DNA of 21,129 bases. Source: Succinatimonas hippei. GTDB lineage: Bacteria > Pseudomonadota > Gammaproteobacteria > Enterobacterales > Succinivibrionaceae. Positions within the stretch are counted from its first letter, which is position 1; each line of letters begins with the position of its first letter. A program made the position numbers and the translations under genes. The notes below the pieces were generated by a model. It saw only the letters and a program-made list of their open reading frames with translations, was not told the origin of the DNA and did no database searches. The stretch spans positions 1-21,129 of the forward strand of contig SFGV01000032.1 of NCBI GenBank assembly GCA_004557545.1. The letters are read 5' to 3'. Positions 6,877 through 12,780 of the stretch are shown here, one piece after another.

Positions 6877-7863
6877 ATGCAACAGCATCTTGCAGACAAG
6901 AACATAGCACTCGATCTTGTTAGGGTGACGGAAGCCGCGGCTCTCGCGGCGACCGTACAGACCGGGCGTGGAGATAAGGACGCAGTGGATCAGGCAGCTG
7001 TTAACGCTATGCGCATCGCGTTTCAGGCCCTGCATATCCGTGGAACCGTTGTCATTGGAGAGGGAGAAAAAGATCATGCCCCTATGCTATTCAACGGTGA
7101 ACATGTGGGTTACGGTGACGGTCCTGAAATGGATGTGGCTGTAGATCCGGTGGATGGAACCTCGTGTGTCGCGTTCGGACGCCCCAACGGTCTGGCAGCT
7201 GCCGGAATTGCACTGAAAGGGTCGATGTTCAACCCGGGACACAGCTATTACTGCATGAAACTGGTTGTACCAGAGGAAGCGGCCGGAATAGCCGATCTCG
7301 ACGCTCCGGCCGGTGAGATGGCCGTGAAGGTAGCCAAAGCGCTTGGAAAACCTGTGGGGGAGCTGAATGTATTTATTCTCGACAAGCCACGTCATGAAAA
7401 ATTAGCAGCTGAGATCCGTGCTGCCGGCGCGCGCGTAATGCTTCATGCTGAAGGGGATATCGCAGGATCACTCATGGTAGTAGACCCTTTTAGCAATATC
7501 GACATGCTAATCGGTATTGGCGGAACTCCGGAGGCAATAATCACTGCCTGCGGTCTTAAAGGTTCAGGAGGACAGATGCTGACACGCCTCGCCCCTAAAA
7601 CAAAAGAAGAGCGTGACGCGATAGAAGCTGATGGAATAGACCTCAACGCTGTCAGATCACTTGATGATCTGGTTAAAACTGACCAGTGTTTCTTTGCTTG
7701 CACCGGGGTAACTAACGGAGAACTGTTACAGGGCGTTGTTTACAAGAAAGGCTACGCAGTCACGTCATCACTGACAACCCGCGGTCGCACCGGCACCAGA
7801 AGACTTATTCAGGCCTTCCACGATCGAGTCAAGCTCTCAAAGATGAGTACGGTTCGCTACTGA
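6877..7863 (+). CDS. glpX: Class II fructose-1,6-bisphosphatase (GlpX family)
   Basis: Hydrolyses fructose 1,6-bisphosphate to fructose 6-phosphate in gluconeogenesis, in the cytoplasm. The 328-residue protein has the GlpX fold signatures: RVTEAAALAA near the N terminus, GRGDKD (30-35), VVIGEGEKDHAPML (58-71) and VDPVDGT (89-95), which carry the metal ligands, plus GIGGTPEAIITACGLKG and the GVTNGELLQGV segment near the C terminus. AGGGGAT at 6863-6869 is the ribosome site. The wording (DPVDGT, SMFNPG, TGTRRLI) is closer to the class II enzymes of actinobacteria and cyanobacteria than to E. coli GlpX (DPIEGT), and some of those act also on sedoheptulose 1,7-bisphosphate. Class II FBPase is firm; the substrate range is open. 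Confidence 0.9.
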   Translation: MQQHLADKNIALDLVRVTEAAALAATVQTGRGDKDAVDQAAVNAMRIAFQALHIRGTVVIGEGEKDHAPMLFNGEHVGYGDGPEMDVAVDPVDGTSCVAFGRPNGLAAAGIALKGSMFNPGHSYYCMKLVVPEEAAGIADLDAPAGEMAVKVAKALGKPVGELNVFILDKPRHEKLAAEIRAAGARVMLHAEGDIAGSLMVVDPFSNIDMLIGIGGTPEAIITACGLKGSGGQMLTRLAPKTKEERDAIEADGIDLNAVRSLDDLVKTDQCFFACTGVTNGELLQGVVYKKGYAVTSSLTTRGRTGTRRLIQAFHDRVKLSKMSTVRY

Positions 7864-7872
7864 TTTTGGCGC

Positions 7873-7907
7873 AAAAAAATGCCTCGCTACCGCGGGGCAT
7901 TTTTTTT
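7873..7907. terminator. Bidirectional terminator between glpX and the convergent gene
   Basis: A 9-bp stem (7879-7887 with 7892-7900, one G-T pair) and TACC loop is flanked by seven A residues on the left and eight T residues on the right (7900-7907). It therefore works as an intrinsic terminator on both strands. It serves glpX from the left and the minus-strand membrane protein gene from the right. Confidence 0.93.
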
Positions 7908-7928
7908 GCAGTGAAAGAAAGGTTGTTA

Positions 7929-8531
7929 TCAGGCCGCTTTGTATGAGCCGCTGCGATAAACGTGACGGATCTTGGGTTCAGGTTTGGCGTAATCGGGACG
8001 TTCGCTCATGATTTGATTTATCTGGGCGTCTGAAAGTTTGCCAGCGCTGATCCCGATCGCTCTGTAGGTTATATAAGGACGGGCCGCGCGCGCTATGACA
8101 AAACCGGCTTTGCCGCTCTCGTCCTCAGGAGTAACCTGTTCCAGAATCTTGCTTAATATAAGGCCGCGCACTGTGGGCTGGGAAAGAGGAAGACGCAACT
8201 CTGATTTACGCTGAAGCACAAATTCACGAATTAGCGCACGCTCTGAGAAGTCCATATTTCCGACAGTGTTTTCAATCTGACGCTGGGAATTTCTGACAAC
8301 TTTGTTTCTGTGTACAGCTGAGACAATATTGATCAGGAGCTGGGCAATGAAGTTTGAGATCTCGAAGATCAGGGCAAGGCAAAGAAAACCTTTGCAAGCG
8401 TCAATTCTGGCTGCGAGATCGGCTGATAAACGATCCCACGGGATGAACAACAGCGCAAGTGTGGCAATGGAAAGCCATACCATAACAATGTTGAGAATGA
8501 ATAGAGAGCTGTTCTTTTCGTTCCTGTTCAT
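7929..8531 (-). CDS. SieB-like (superinfection exclusion B family) inner membrane protein
   Basis: A 200-residue protein. Two membrane helices lie at about residues 10-30 and 46-70, followed by a cytoplasmic domain with ERALIREFVLQRKSELRLPLSQPTVRGLILSKILEQV (about 97-133) and a closing ARAARPYI segment. That arrangement, two helices and then a small helix-turn-helix-like domain, matches my memory of the SieB family (Pfam 'superinfection exclusion protein B'). Phage-borne members block growth of an incoming phage at the membrane; chromosomal members are uncharacterised. The gene stands alone between a bidirectional terminator and its own upstream region, with no phage genes visible. AAGGGGA precedes the ATG. 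I am fairly confident of the fold family and have no direct evidence for phage exclusion here. Confidence 0.6.
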   Translation of the reverse strand: MNRNEKNSSLFILNIVMVWLSIATLALLFIPWDRLSADLAARIDACKGFLCLALIFEISNFIAQLLINIVSAVHRNKVVRNSQRQIENTVGNMDFSERALIREFVLQRKSELRLPLSQPTVRGLILSKILEQVTPEDESGKAGFVIARAARPYITYRAIGISAGKLSDAQINQIMSERPDYAKPEPKIRHVYRSGSYKAA

Positions 8532-8911
8532 AAAGCATCCCCTTACTTAATATCTAAACCCTGACGGTCTGATTAGTATTAAGCAACAGCTGTGCCAGAT
8601 CTGCTGATATCCAGACCATCAAGAATGGGTACGCTACCATTTCTTTTGATAAAATAATTTAAATACAATGGATTACTCATAAAGATATGTATATCCTTTT
8701 ACAATATGTCTGTTACGCTGATTTAAGATTAGAGATGAAGCTTTAAGAATTTCTGGCAGGTGTCGGTTTTCCGCCGCTGGCGCGTGCCATGTTAAAATAA
8801 AGGAAACAGGCCGGCGCGTGCGGGAGCGCCGATGCGCTCATGATTATCCCGCGCAGAAGAATAAGACAAAGAGGAGAAAGCTTCCGCCTGGCGCGGAAGT
8901 TCGGTGTTCTT
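8532..8911. other. 380-base intergenic region between the SieB-like gene and glnB
   Basis: No coding sequence is supported here. The left part (8532-8740) is AT-rich and must hold the minus-strand promoter of the SieB-like gene. It also contains nested inverted repeats: GGTCTG (8566-8571) with CAGACC (8612-8617), and a small hairpin at 8625-8640 followed by a T-rich stretch. The right part (8745-8911) is GC-rich, with a possible -10 box TAAAAT at 8793-8798 but no good -35, and then two stable hairpins before glnB. Confidence 0.6.
8812..8899 (+). promoter_or_regulatory. Two hairpins in the glnB leader, the second over the ribosome site
   Basis: CGGCGC (8812-8817) pairs with GCGCCG (8826-8831). 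CTTCCGC (8881-8887) pairs with GCGGAAG (8893-8899) around a 5-base loop. GGAAG at 8895-8899 is the only plausible Shine-Dalgarno site for the glnB ATG at 8912, so the second hairpin would hide it. Regulation of glnB translation is an inference; a protein or RNA opening the hairpin has not been identified. Confidence 0.45.
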
Positions 8912-9250
8912 ATGAAGAAGATAGTTGCGATTATCAAACCATTCAAGCTTGATGATGTGCGCGAGGCACTCAGCGCGCAGGGTATAAGCGGTATGACTGT
9001 CTCAGAGGTCAAGGGCTTTGGTCGTCAGAAGGGACACACCGAGCTTTACCGCGGCGCTGAGTATGTAGTTGATTTCCTGCCTAAGGCAAAGATTGAGCTT
9101 GTGGTCAGGGATCAGGATGTTGACACCTGTGTTGAAGCCATCATCAAGGGGGCGCATACAGGGAAGATCGGCGATGGAAAGATTTTCGTGTCAGATATTT
9201 CACGCGTGATCCGTATCCGCACTAATGAAGAAGGCGAGGACGCTATCTGA
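8912..9250 (+). CDS. glnB: Nitrogen regulatory protein PII (GlnB)
   Basis: Small trimeric signalling protein that reads 2-oxoglutarate, ATP/ADP and, through uridylylation, glutamine, and passes nitrogen status to its targets in the cytoplasm. The 112-residue product starts MKKIVAIIKPFKLDDVREAL. It has the T-loop with uridylylation site Y51 in YRGAEY and the second signature TGKIGDGKIFV (83-93). It ends RVIRIRTNEEGEDAI. It is very close to enteric GlnB. No amtB follows, which also favours GlnB over GlnK. An upstream in-frame ATG at 8840 would add 24 basic residues not found in PII, so I chose 8912. The next gene starts two bases after the stop. PII is a plausible regulator of the urea genes in this window, but no direct link is seen. 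Confidence 0.96.
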   Translation: MKKIVAIIKPFKLDDVREALSAQGISGMTVSEVKGFGRQKGHTELYRGAEYVVDFLPKAKIELVVRDQDVDTCVEAIIKGAHTGKIGDGKIFVSDISRVIRIRTNEEGEDAI

Positions 9251-9252
9251 TC

Positions 9253-9831
9253 GTGAGCGTAAGGTTGTGTGCCGCGCTTGCGGCATCATTGGCTTTTTTG
9301 TCCGCCTGCTCATCTAATCCACCGTCAAATCCTGGCGATGCCTGTTCGATTTTTCAGGAGAAAGACGACTGGTACGCTCAGGCACACCGGGTTCATGACC
9401 GTTACGGAGTGCCGATCGATGTGGCGCTGGCGATAATGGCTCAGGAGTCTTCATTCCAGGAGGACGCAAAGCCTCCGATGAGATGGTTCCTGTTCATTCC
9501 GCTTGGGCGAGGCAGCAGTTCCTACGGGTATGCGCAGGCAACTGACGAGAGCTGGGATCTTTACAAACAGGAATCCGGTTCGTTCTTTTCTGACCGCAGT
9601 GACTTCGGTGATGCTCTTGACTTCATTGGCTGGTACATGTCAAAAACCCGCCAGAAGAACGGGATCCCTTATTCTGACGCTTATAATCAGTACCTGAACT
9701 ATCATGAGGGCTGGAAAGGCTTCAGTATGGGAACATACAAGAGCAAGGACTGGCTTATCGGCGCGGCCAAGCAGGTCTCGTCCAGAGCATCGGCTTTCCG
9801 CTCACAGCTCCTGCATTGCGAACTTTACTGA
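9253..9831 (+). CDS. SLT-fold lipoprotein (putative lytic transglycosylase)
   Basis: A 192-residue lipoprotein beginning with GTG. The signal peptide ends in the lipobox LSAC, with C19 the lipidated cysteine. The mature part has an SLT-like core: AIMAQESSFQ with the candidate catalytic glutamate E65, then SSYGYAQATDESWDLY, FIGWYMSKT and YNQYLNYHEGWKGFS. This matches a family annotated in other gammaproteobacteria as 'transglycosylase SLT domain' lipoproteins; members would cut peptidoglycan glycan strands from the outer membrane side. GAGGA at 9236-9240, inside the glnB end, can serve as ribosome site. The two-base gap to glnB suggests co-transcription. Enzyme activity is inferred from the fold only. 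Confidence 0.75.
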   Translation: MSVRLCAALAASLAFLSACSSNPPSNPGDACSIFQEKDDWYAQAHRVHDRYGVPIDVALAIMAQESSFQEDAKPPMRWFLFIPLGRGSSSYGYAQATDESWDLYKQESGSFFSDRSDFGDALDFIGWYMSKTRQKNGIPYSDAYNQYLNYHEGWKGFSMGTYKSKDWLIGAAKQVSSRASAFRSQLLHCELY

Positions 9832-9893
9832 GAATAAGGATAACAACAGGGTCGCGCAAGCTACCGGTTACGTATATTGAGGAGATAATAACA

Positions 9894-10409
9894 ATGCCGC
9901 TTATTGACAGCTTTCTCGTGGATCACACCATCATGCCGGCTCCGGCAGTCAGACTCGCCAAGGTCATGAAGACTCCTAAAGGTGATGAGATAGAAGTATG
10001 GGATCTGCGCTTTATAAAACCGAATACCGGAATGATGCCTGAGAAAGGGTTGCATACATTTGAGCATCTGTTCGCTGGATATATGCGCGATCACTTAAAT
10101 GAGAAAGGTGTGGTTGAGGTCATAGATATTTCCCCAATGGGGTGCAAGACCGGCTTTTATATGAGCTGCATCGGTACTCCGGATCCCAAGAAAGTGCGCG
10201 ATTCCATGGAAGCGTCAATGAAAGACGTATTGGCTCTGCCGGATGATTATAAAATCCCGGCCGCTAACATCTATCAGTGCGGATCATGGAAACTCCACAG
10301 CCTCTCTGAGGCAAAACAGATCGCCAAATCAGTGCTGGACGGTGGCATCAGCATAACCGACAGCCGTGATATCGCGCTGGATCCCAAAAAGCTCGCCGAA
10401 CTTTCATAA
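9894..10409 (+). CDS. luxS: S-ribosylhomocysteine lyase LuxS
   Basis: Splits S-ribosylhomocysteine into homocysteine and DPD, the precursor of autoinducer-2, as part of the activated methyl cycle. The 171-residue length is exactly typical. The metal site HTFEH (H54, E57, H58) and third ligand C129 in QCG are present, as is catalytic C84 in MGCKTGFYMS. GAGGAG at 9879-9884 lies about ten bases before the ATG; an upstream in-frame ATG at 9816 would give a 26-residue extension overlapping the previous gene and is rejected. gmhB follows after one base, so the two are probably co-translated. No Pfs/MTAN gene is in view. Confidence 0.97.
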   Translation: MPLIDSFLVDHTIMPAPAVRLAKVMKTPKGDEIEVWDLRFIKPNTGMMPEKGLHTFEHLFAGYMRDHLNEKGVVEVIDISPMGCKTGFYMSCIGTPDPKKVRDSMEASMKDVLALPDDYKIPAANIYQCGSWKLHSLSEAKQIAKSVLDGGISITDSRDIALDPKKLAELS

Positions 10410-10410
10410 G

Positions 10411-10959
10411 ATGCCAAACAAGGCAGTATTCTTTGATCGCGATGGCGTGATAAACCGTGATACGGGGTATGTCGGTGCGATAAGCGATTTTGAATTTCTG
10501 CCGGGAGTACCGGATGCCCTCTGCCGCATCAGACATCAGGGATATCTGCTTATTCTTTGTACCAATCAGTCAGGTATCGCCCGCGGGCGATACCTGTTAT
10601 CTGATTTCCTGCGTACTACGGCCTGGATGCAGCAGGTTCTTTCTCTTCATGATGCCGCCTTTGACGGCATCTACTTTTGTCCACATCATCCACAAGCCGC
10701 TGTAGAGCGTTATCGTCTTGAGTGTGACTGCAGAAAACCCAAAGGCGGAATGTTTAAAAAAGCCTGCGCTGATTTCTGCATTGATCCTTGCGCGTCATTC
10801 GCAGTTGGAGACCGGATGCGGGATCTTGAAGGAGCCCGGGTCGCCGGGATAACTAACGTTGCGCTGATCGGGTCAGACGAGACGGAGCGTAAAAAAGAGC
10901 CTGACATTCCTTCCTTTGCAAATCTATACGATTTTGCGTCATATCTTGGGCACATCTGA
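10411..10959 (+). CDS. gmhB: D-glycero-beta-D-manno-heptose-1,7-bisphosphate 7-phosphatase
   Basis: HAD-family phosphatase of the ADP-heptose pathway for LPS inner core. The 182-residue protein has the HAD nucleophile motif FFDRDGVINRD (D9, D11), motif II CTNQSGIARG (50-59), the GmhB zinc site CPHHP and CDC (C90, H92, C105, C107) and motif IV VGDRMRDLEGA with D134. The zinc cysteines separate GmhB from histidinol-phosphatases. The ATG is one base past the luxS stop, with no strong ribosome site, so it may depend on coupling to luxS. Presence of this gene implies a Gram-negative, heptose-containing LPS, which helps place the organism. Confidence 0.92.
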   Translation: MPNKAVFFDRDGVINRDTGYVGAISDFEFLPGVPDALCRIRHQGYLLILCTNQSGIARGRYLLSDFLRTTAWMQQVLSLHDAAFDGIYFCPHHPQAAVERYRLECDCRKPKGGMFKKACADFCIDPCASFAVGDRMRDLEGARVAGITNVALIGSDETERKKEPDIPSFANLYDFASYLGHI

Positions 10960-11060
10960 TCGATTCTGGAACGTGCTTACAAAAATCCCGCCTGGTTCCT
11001 GTCTATTGCGGTGCAATAAAAATCCTTTTTAGGAATTTATCTTAAAGCCCATCGTACCGT

Positions 11061-11077
11061 ATATCCCTGGATATAAT
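11061..11077 (+). promoter_or_regulatory. Candidate urtA promoter -10 with overlapping operator-like palindrome
   Basis: TATAAT (11072-11077) matches the -10 consensus exactly. The -35 position (about 11049-11054) is poor, which suggests an activator. ATATCC-CT-GGATAT (11061-11074) is a perfect inverted repeat overlapping the -10 box and may be an operator. If transcription starts just downstream, the urtA leader is about 300 bases long. Confidence 0.4.
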
Positions 11078-11259
11078 GTAATGATATATAAAATAAAAAT
11101 AAGATATTAAAGATTATAACCAGATAAAAACAGCAGAAATTAGATAGCCTCCATTCCAGCGATTTCGCGCACTAAAAACCGTACTAAAACACAATAACTA
11201 ATTTACAAACAAATAATTACAAGTGTCAGATTTATGCGCGTACAACATTAAGTGGTATA

Positions 11260-11295
11260 GCACTGTTTTGGAAATTATTACGTCGAAAACAGTGC
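11260..11295 (+). repeat. Perfect 10-bp inverted repeat in the urtA leader
   Basis: GCACTGTTTT (11260-11269) is matched by AAAACAGTGC (11286-11295) across a 16-base loop. The flanks add TTTA and CGCG blocks (11231-11240) that can pair with CGCGTAAA (11297-11304), extending the stem imperfectly. It could be a protein-binding pair of half sites or an RNA hairpin. Confidence 0.6.
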
Positions 11296-11334
11296 GTCGC
11301 GTAAATATGGAACGTCAGAGGATAGATTTTAGTC

Positions 11335-11355
11335 ATCCGGAAGATATTTTCGGAT
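11335..11355 (+). promoter_or_regulatory. Hairpin just upstream of the urtA ribosome site
   Basis: A 9-bp stem (11335-11343 with 11347-11355, including two G-T pairs) closes a 3-base loop. It ends 20 bases before the AAGGA ribosome site (11376-11380). No T run follows, so it is not a terminator; it may affect translation or stability of the urtA message. Confidence 0.45.
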
Positions 11356-11387
11356 TTTACCCAAAGGCTTTCAAAAAGGAAAAATCA

Positions 11388-12677
11388 ATGATCAAAAACC
11401 TTTTAGGTATGGCGCTTGGCGCCGCAATCGCGTTGCACGGTATTTCCGCACAGGCGGCCGATGACACCATTAAGGTAGGAATCATGCACTCCCTGTCCGG
11501 AACTATGGCGATCAGCGAGTCTTCACTTAAAGATGAGCTTCTGATGCTGATAGATGAGCAGAACAAGAAAGGCGGTGTGCTTGGCAAGAAGCTTGAGCCT
11601 GTAGTGGTCGATCCGGCCTCCGACTGGCCGCTTTTTGCCGAAAAAAGCCGCGAGCTTCTTTCAAAGGACAAAGTTGCGGTTGTGTTCGGATGCTGGACAT
11701 CTGTATCCCGCAAGTCTGTACTCCCTGTATTTGAGGAACTCAACGGACTGCTTTTCTATCCGGTTCAGTATGAGGGCGAGGAAAGCTCACGTAACATCAT
11801 TTATACCGGCGCGGCTCCAAATCAGCAGGCGATTCCGGCGGTTGAGTATCTGATGAACGAAGTGGGCGTAAAACGCTGGGTACTTGAAGGAACCGATTAC
11901 GTATTCCCGCGTACGGCCAACAAAATCATTGAGGCTTATCTCAAGCAGCATGGCGTTAAGGATGAAGATATCCTGATCCATTACACTCCTTTTGGTCATT
12001 CAGACTGGCAGTCCATTGTCTCTCAGATAAAAGCCTTTGGCAGTACTGGTAAAAAGACTGCTGTTATCAATACCTTAAACGGTGACGCCAATGTACCGTT
12101 CTATAAGGAACTGGCCAATCAGGGTATCAGCGCCGAGGATATTCCGGTCATGGCTTTCTCAGTAGGCGAGGAAGAGCTTTCCGGAATTGACACCGCTCCG
12201 CTCGTAGGACATCTTGCCGCCTGGAACTATTTCCAGAGTGTCGACACTCCTGAAAACAAGGAGTTCATAAAGAAATTCCGTGAATTTACCAAGAACCCCA
12301 AGCGTGTGACCAACGACCCTATGGAAGCTCACTATATTGGCTTCAATCTCTGGGTTAAGGCAGTAGAAAAAGCTAAATCCACTGACGTTAACAAGGTTCT
12401 TGATAATATTGTCGGACTTGAGACTCCAAACCTCACCGGAGGCGTAGCCAGGGTTCTGCCAAACCACCACATCACCAAGCCGGTGCTTATCGGTGAGATT
12501 CAGGATGATGGTCAGTTTGAAGTCGTATGGCAGACCAAGAAAGAGGTTGATGGTGATGCCTGGAGTGACTATCTTGAAGGCTCAAAGGATCTGATTGCCG
12601 ACTGGACCGCTCCGATAAAATGCGGCAATTACAACACCAAGACCAAGAAATGCCTGGGCTCGTCCAAATCCAAATAA
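11388..12677 (+). CDS. urtA: Urea ABC transporter substrate-binding protein UrtA
   Basis: Periplasmic binding protein for urea, first gene of urtABCDE. The 429-residue product starts with a clear Sec signal peptide (MIKNLLGMALGAAIALHG..., cleavage near AQA-ADD). The mature part is a type I periplasmic-binding fold of the branched-chain amino acid/urea class: IKVGIMHSLSGTMAISE, GKKLEPVVVDPASDWPLFAEKS, and VFGCWTSVSRKSVLPVFEE with LLFYPVQYEG, the last two characteristic of UrtA. AAGGA at 11376-11380 lies seven bases before the ATG. The much longer reading frame from 11223 is rejected because it would place 55 polar residues before the signal peptide. A strong hairpin follows the gene, and urtB is 103 bases away. 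Confidence 0.95.
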   Translation: MIKNLLGMALGAAIALHGISAQAADDTIKVGIMHSLSGTMAISESSLKDELLMLIDEQNKKGGVLGKKLEPVVVDPASDWPLFAEKSRELLSKDKVAVVFGCWTSVSRKSVLPVFEELNGLLFYPVQYEGEESSRNIIYTGAAPNQQAIPAVEYLMNEVGVKRWVLEGTDYVFPRTANKIIEAYLKQHGVKDEDILIHYTPFGHSDWQSIVSQIKAFGSTGKKTAVINTLNGDANVPFYKELANQGISAEDIPVMAFSVGEEELSGIDTAPLVGHLAAWNYFQSVDTPENKEFIKKFREFTKNPKRVTNDPMEAHYIGFNLWVKAVEKAKSTDVNKVLDNIVGLETPNLTGGVARVLPNHHITKPVLIGEIQDDGQFEVVWQTKKEVDGDAWSDYLEGSKDLIADWTAPIKCGNYNTKTKKCLGSSKSK

Positions 12678-12716
12678 CACAAAAGGTCCTCAAATAATTT
12701 AAGGGCTGATATGACG

Positions 12717-12748
12717 GGGCGCCTGGCTGAGTTAAGCCGAAGGCGCCC
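12717..12748 (+). terminator. Strong hairpin between urtA and urtB (attenuator or 3'-end stabiliser)
   Basis: GGGCGCC (12717-12723) pairs with GGCGCCC (12742-12748), and within the loop GGCT (12725-12728) pairs with AGCC (12735-12738). Only two T residues follow, so termination would be weak or factor-dependent. A stable stem behind the binding-protein gene can protect the urtA message after processing, giving more UrtA than permease. Confidence 0.65.
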
Positions 12749-12780
12749 TTGTGTTCCATAAGTTTCAGGGAAGAATTACG

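Larger units (their letters stand above)
10960..11387 (+). promoter_or_regulatory. 428-base AT-rich upstream region of the urt operon
   Basis: No gene is supported here. Visible signals, left to right: a perfect TATTGC/GCAATA inverted repeat with GGT centre (11004-11018), an ATATCC/GGATAT palindrome overlapping a perfect TATAAT (11061-11077), a long AT-rich run, a 10-bp inverted repeat (11260-11295) and a 9-bp hairpin (11335-11355). No intrinsic terminator for gmhB is apparent. A GTG at 11223 is in frame with urtA for 55 codons, but it lacks a ribosome site and would bury the signal peptide. Confidence 0.6.

Noticed and set aside
7087..7395. 102-residue minus-strand frame inside the FBPase gene
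   Set aside because: It is a shadow of a conserved gene with no ribosome site and no family features.
8778..8792. Possible sigma-54 promoter before glnB (TGGCGCG then ATGTT)
   Set aside because: The -12 element lacks the required GC, so the match is too weak to claim.
8840..8911. 24-codon N-terminal extension of glnB
   Set aside because: PII proteins begin at MKKI; the extra residues are basic, lack homology and would span the leader hairpin.
9816..9893. 26-codon N-terminal extension of luxS
   Set aside because: It overlaps the previous gene and the 171-residue form has the right length, metal-site numbering and a good ribosome site.
10991..11010. Possible sigma-54 promoter before urtA (GG and GC elements)
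   Set aside because: The GG and GC elements are two bases too far apart for sigma-54.
11223..11387. In-frame 55-codon N-terminal extension of urtA from a GTG
   Set aside because: No ribosome site, and it would put polar residues ahead of the signal peptide. AAGGA fits the ATG at 11388.
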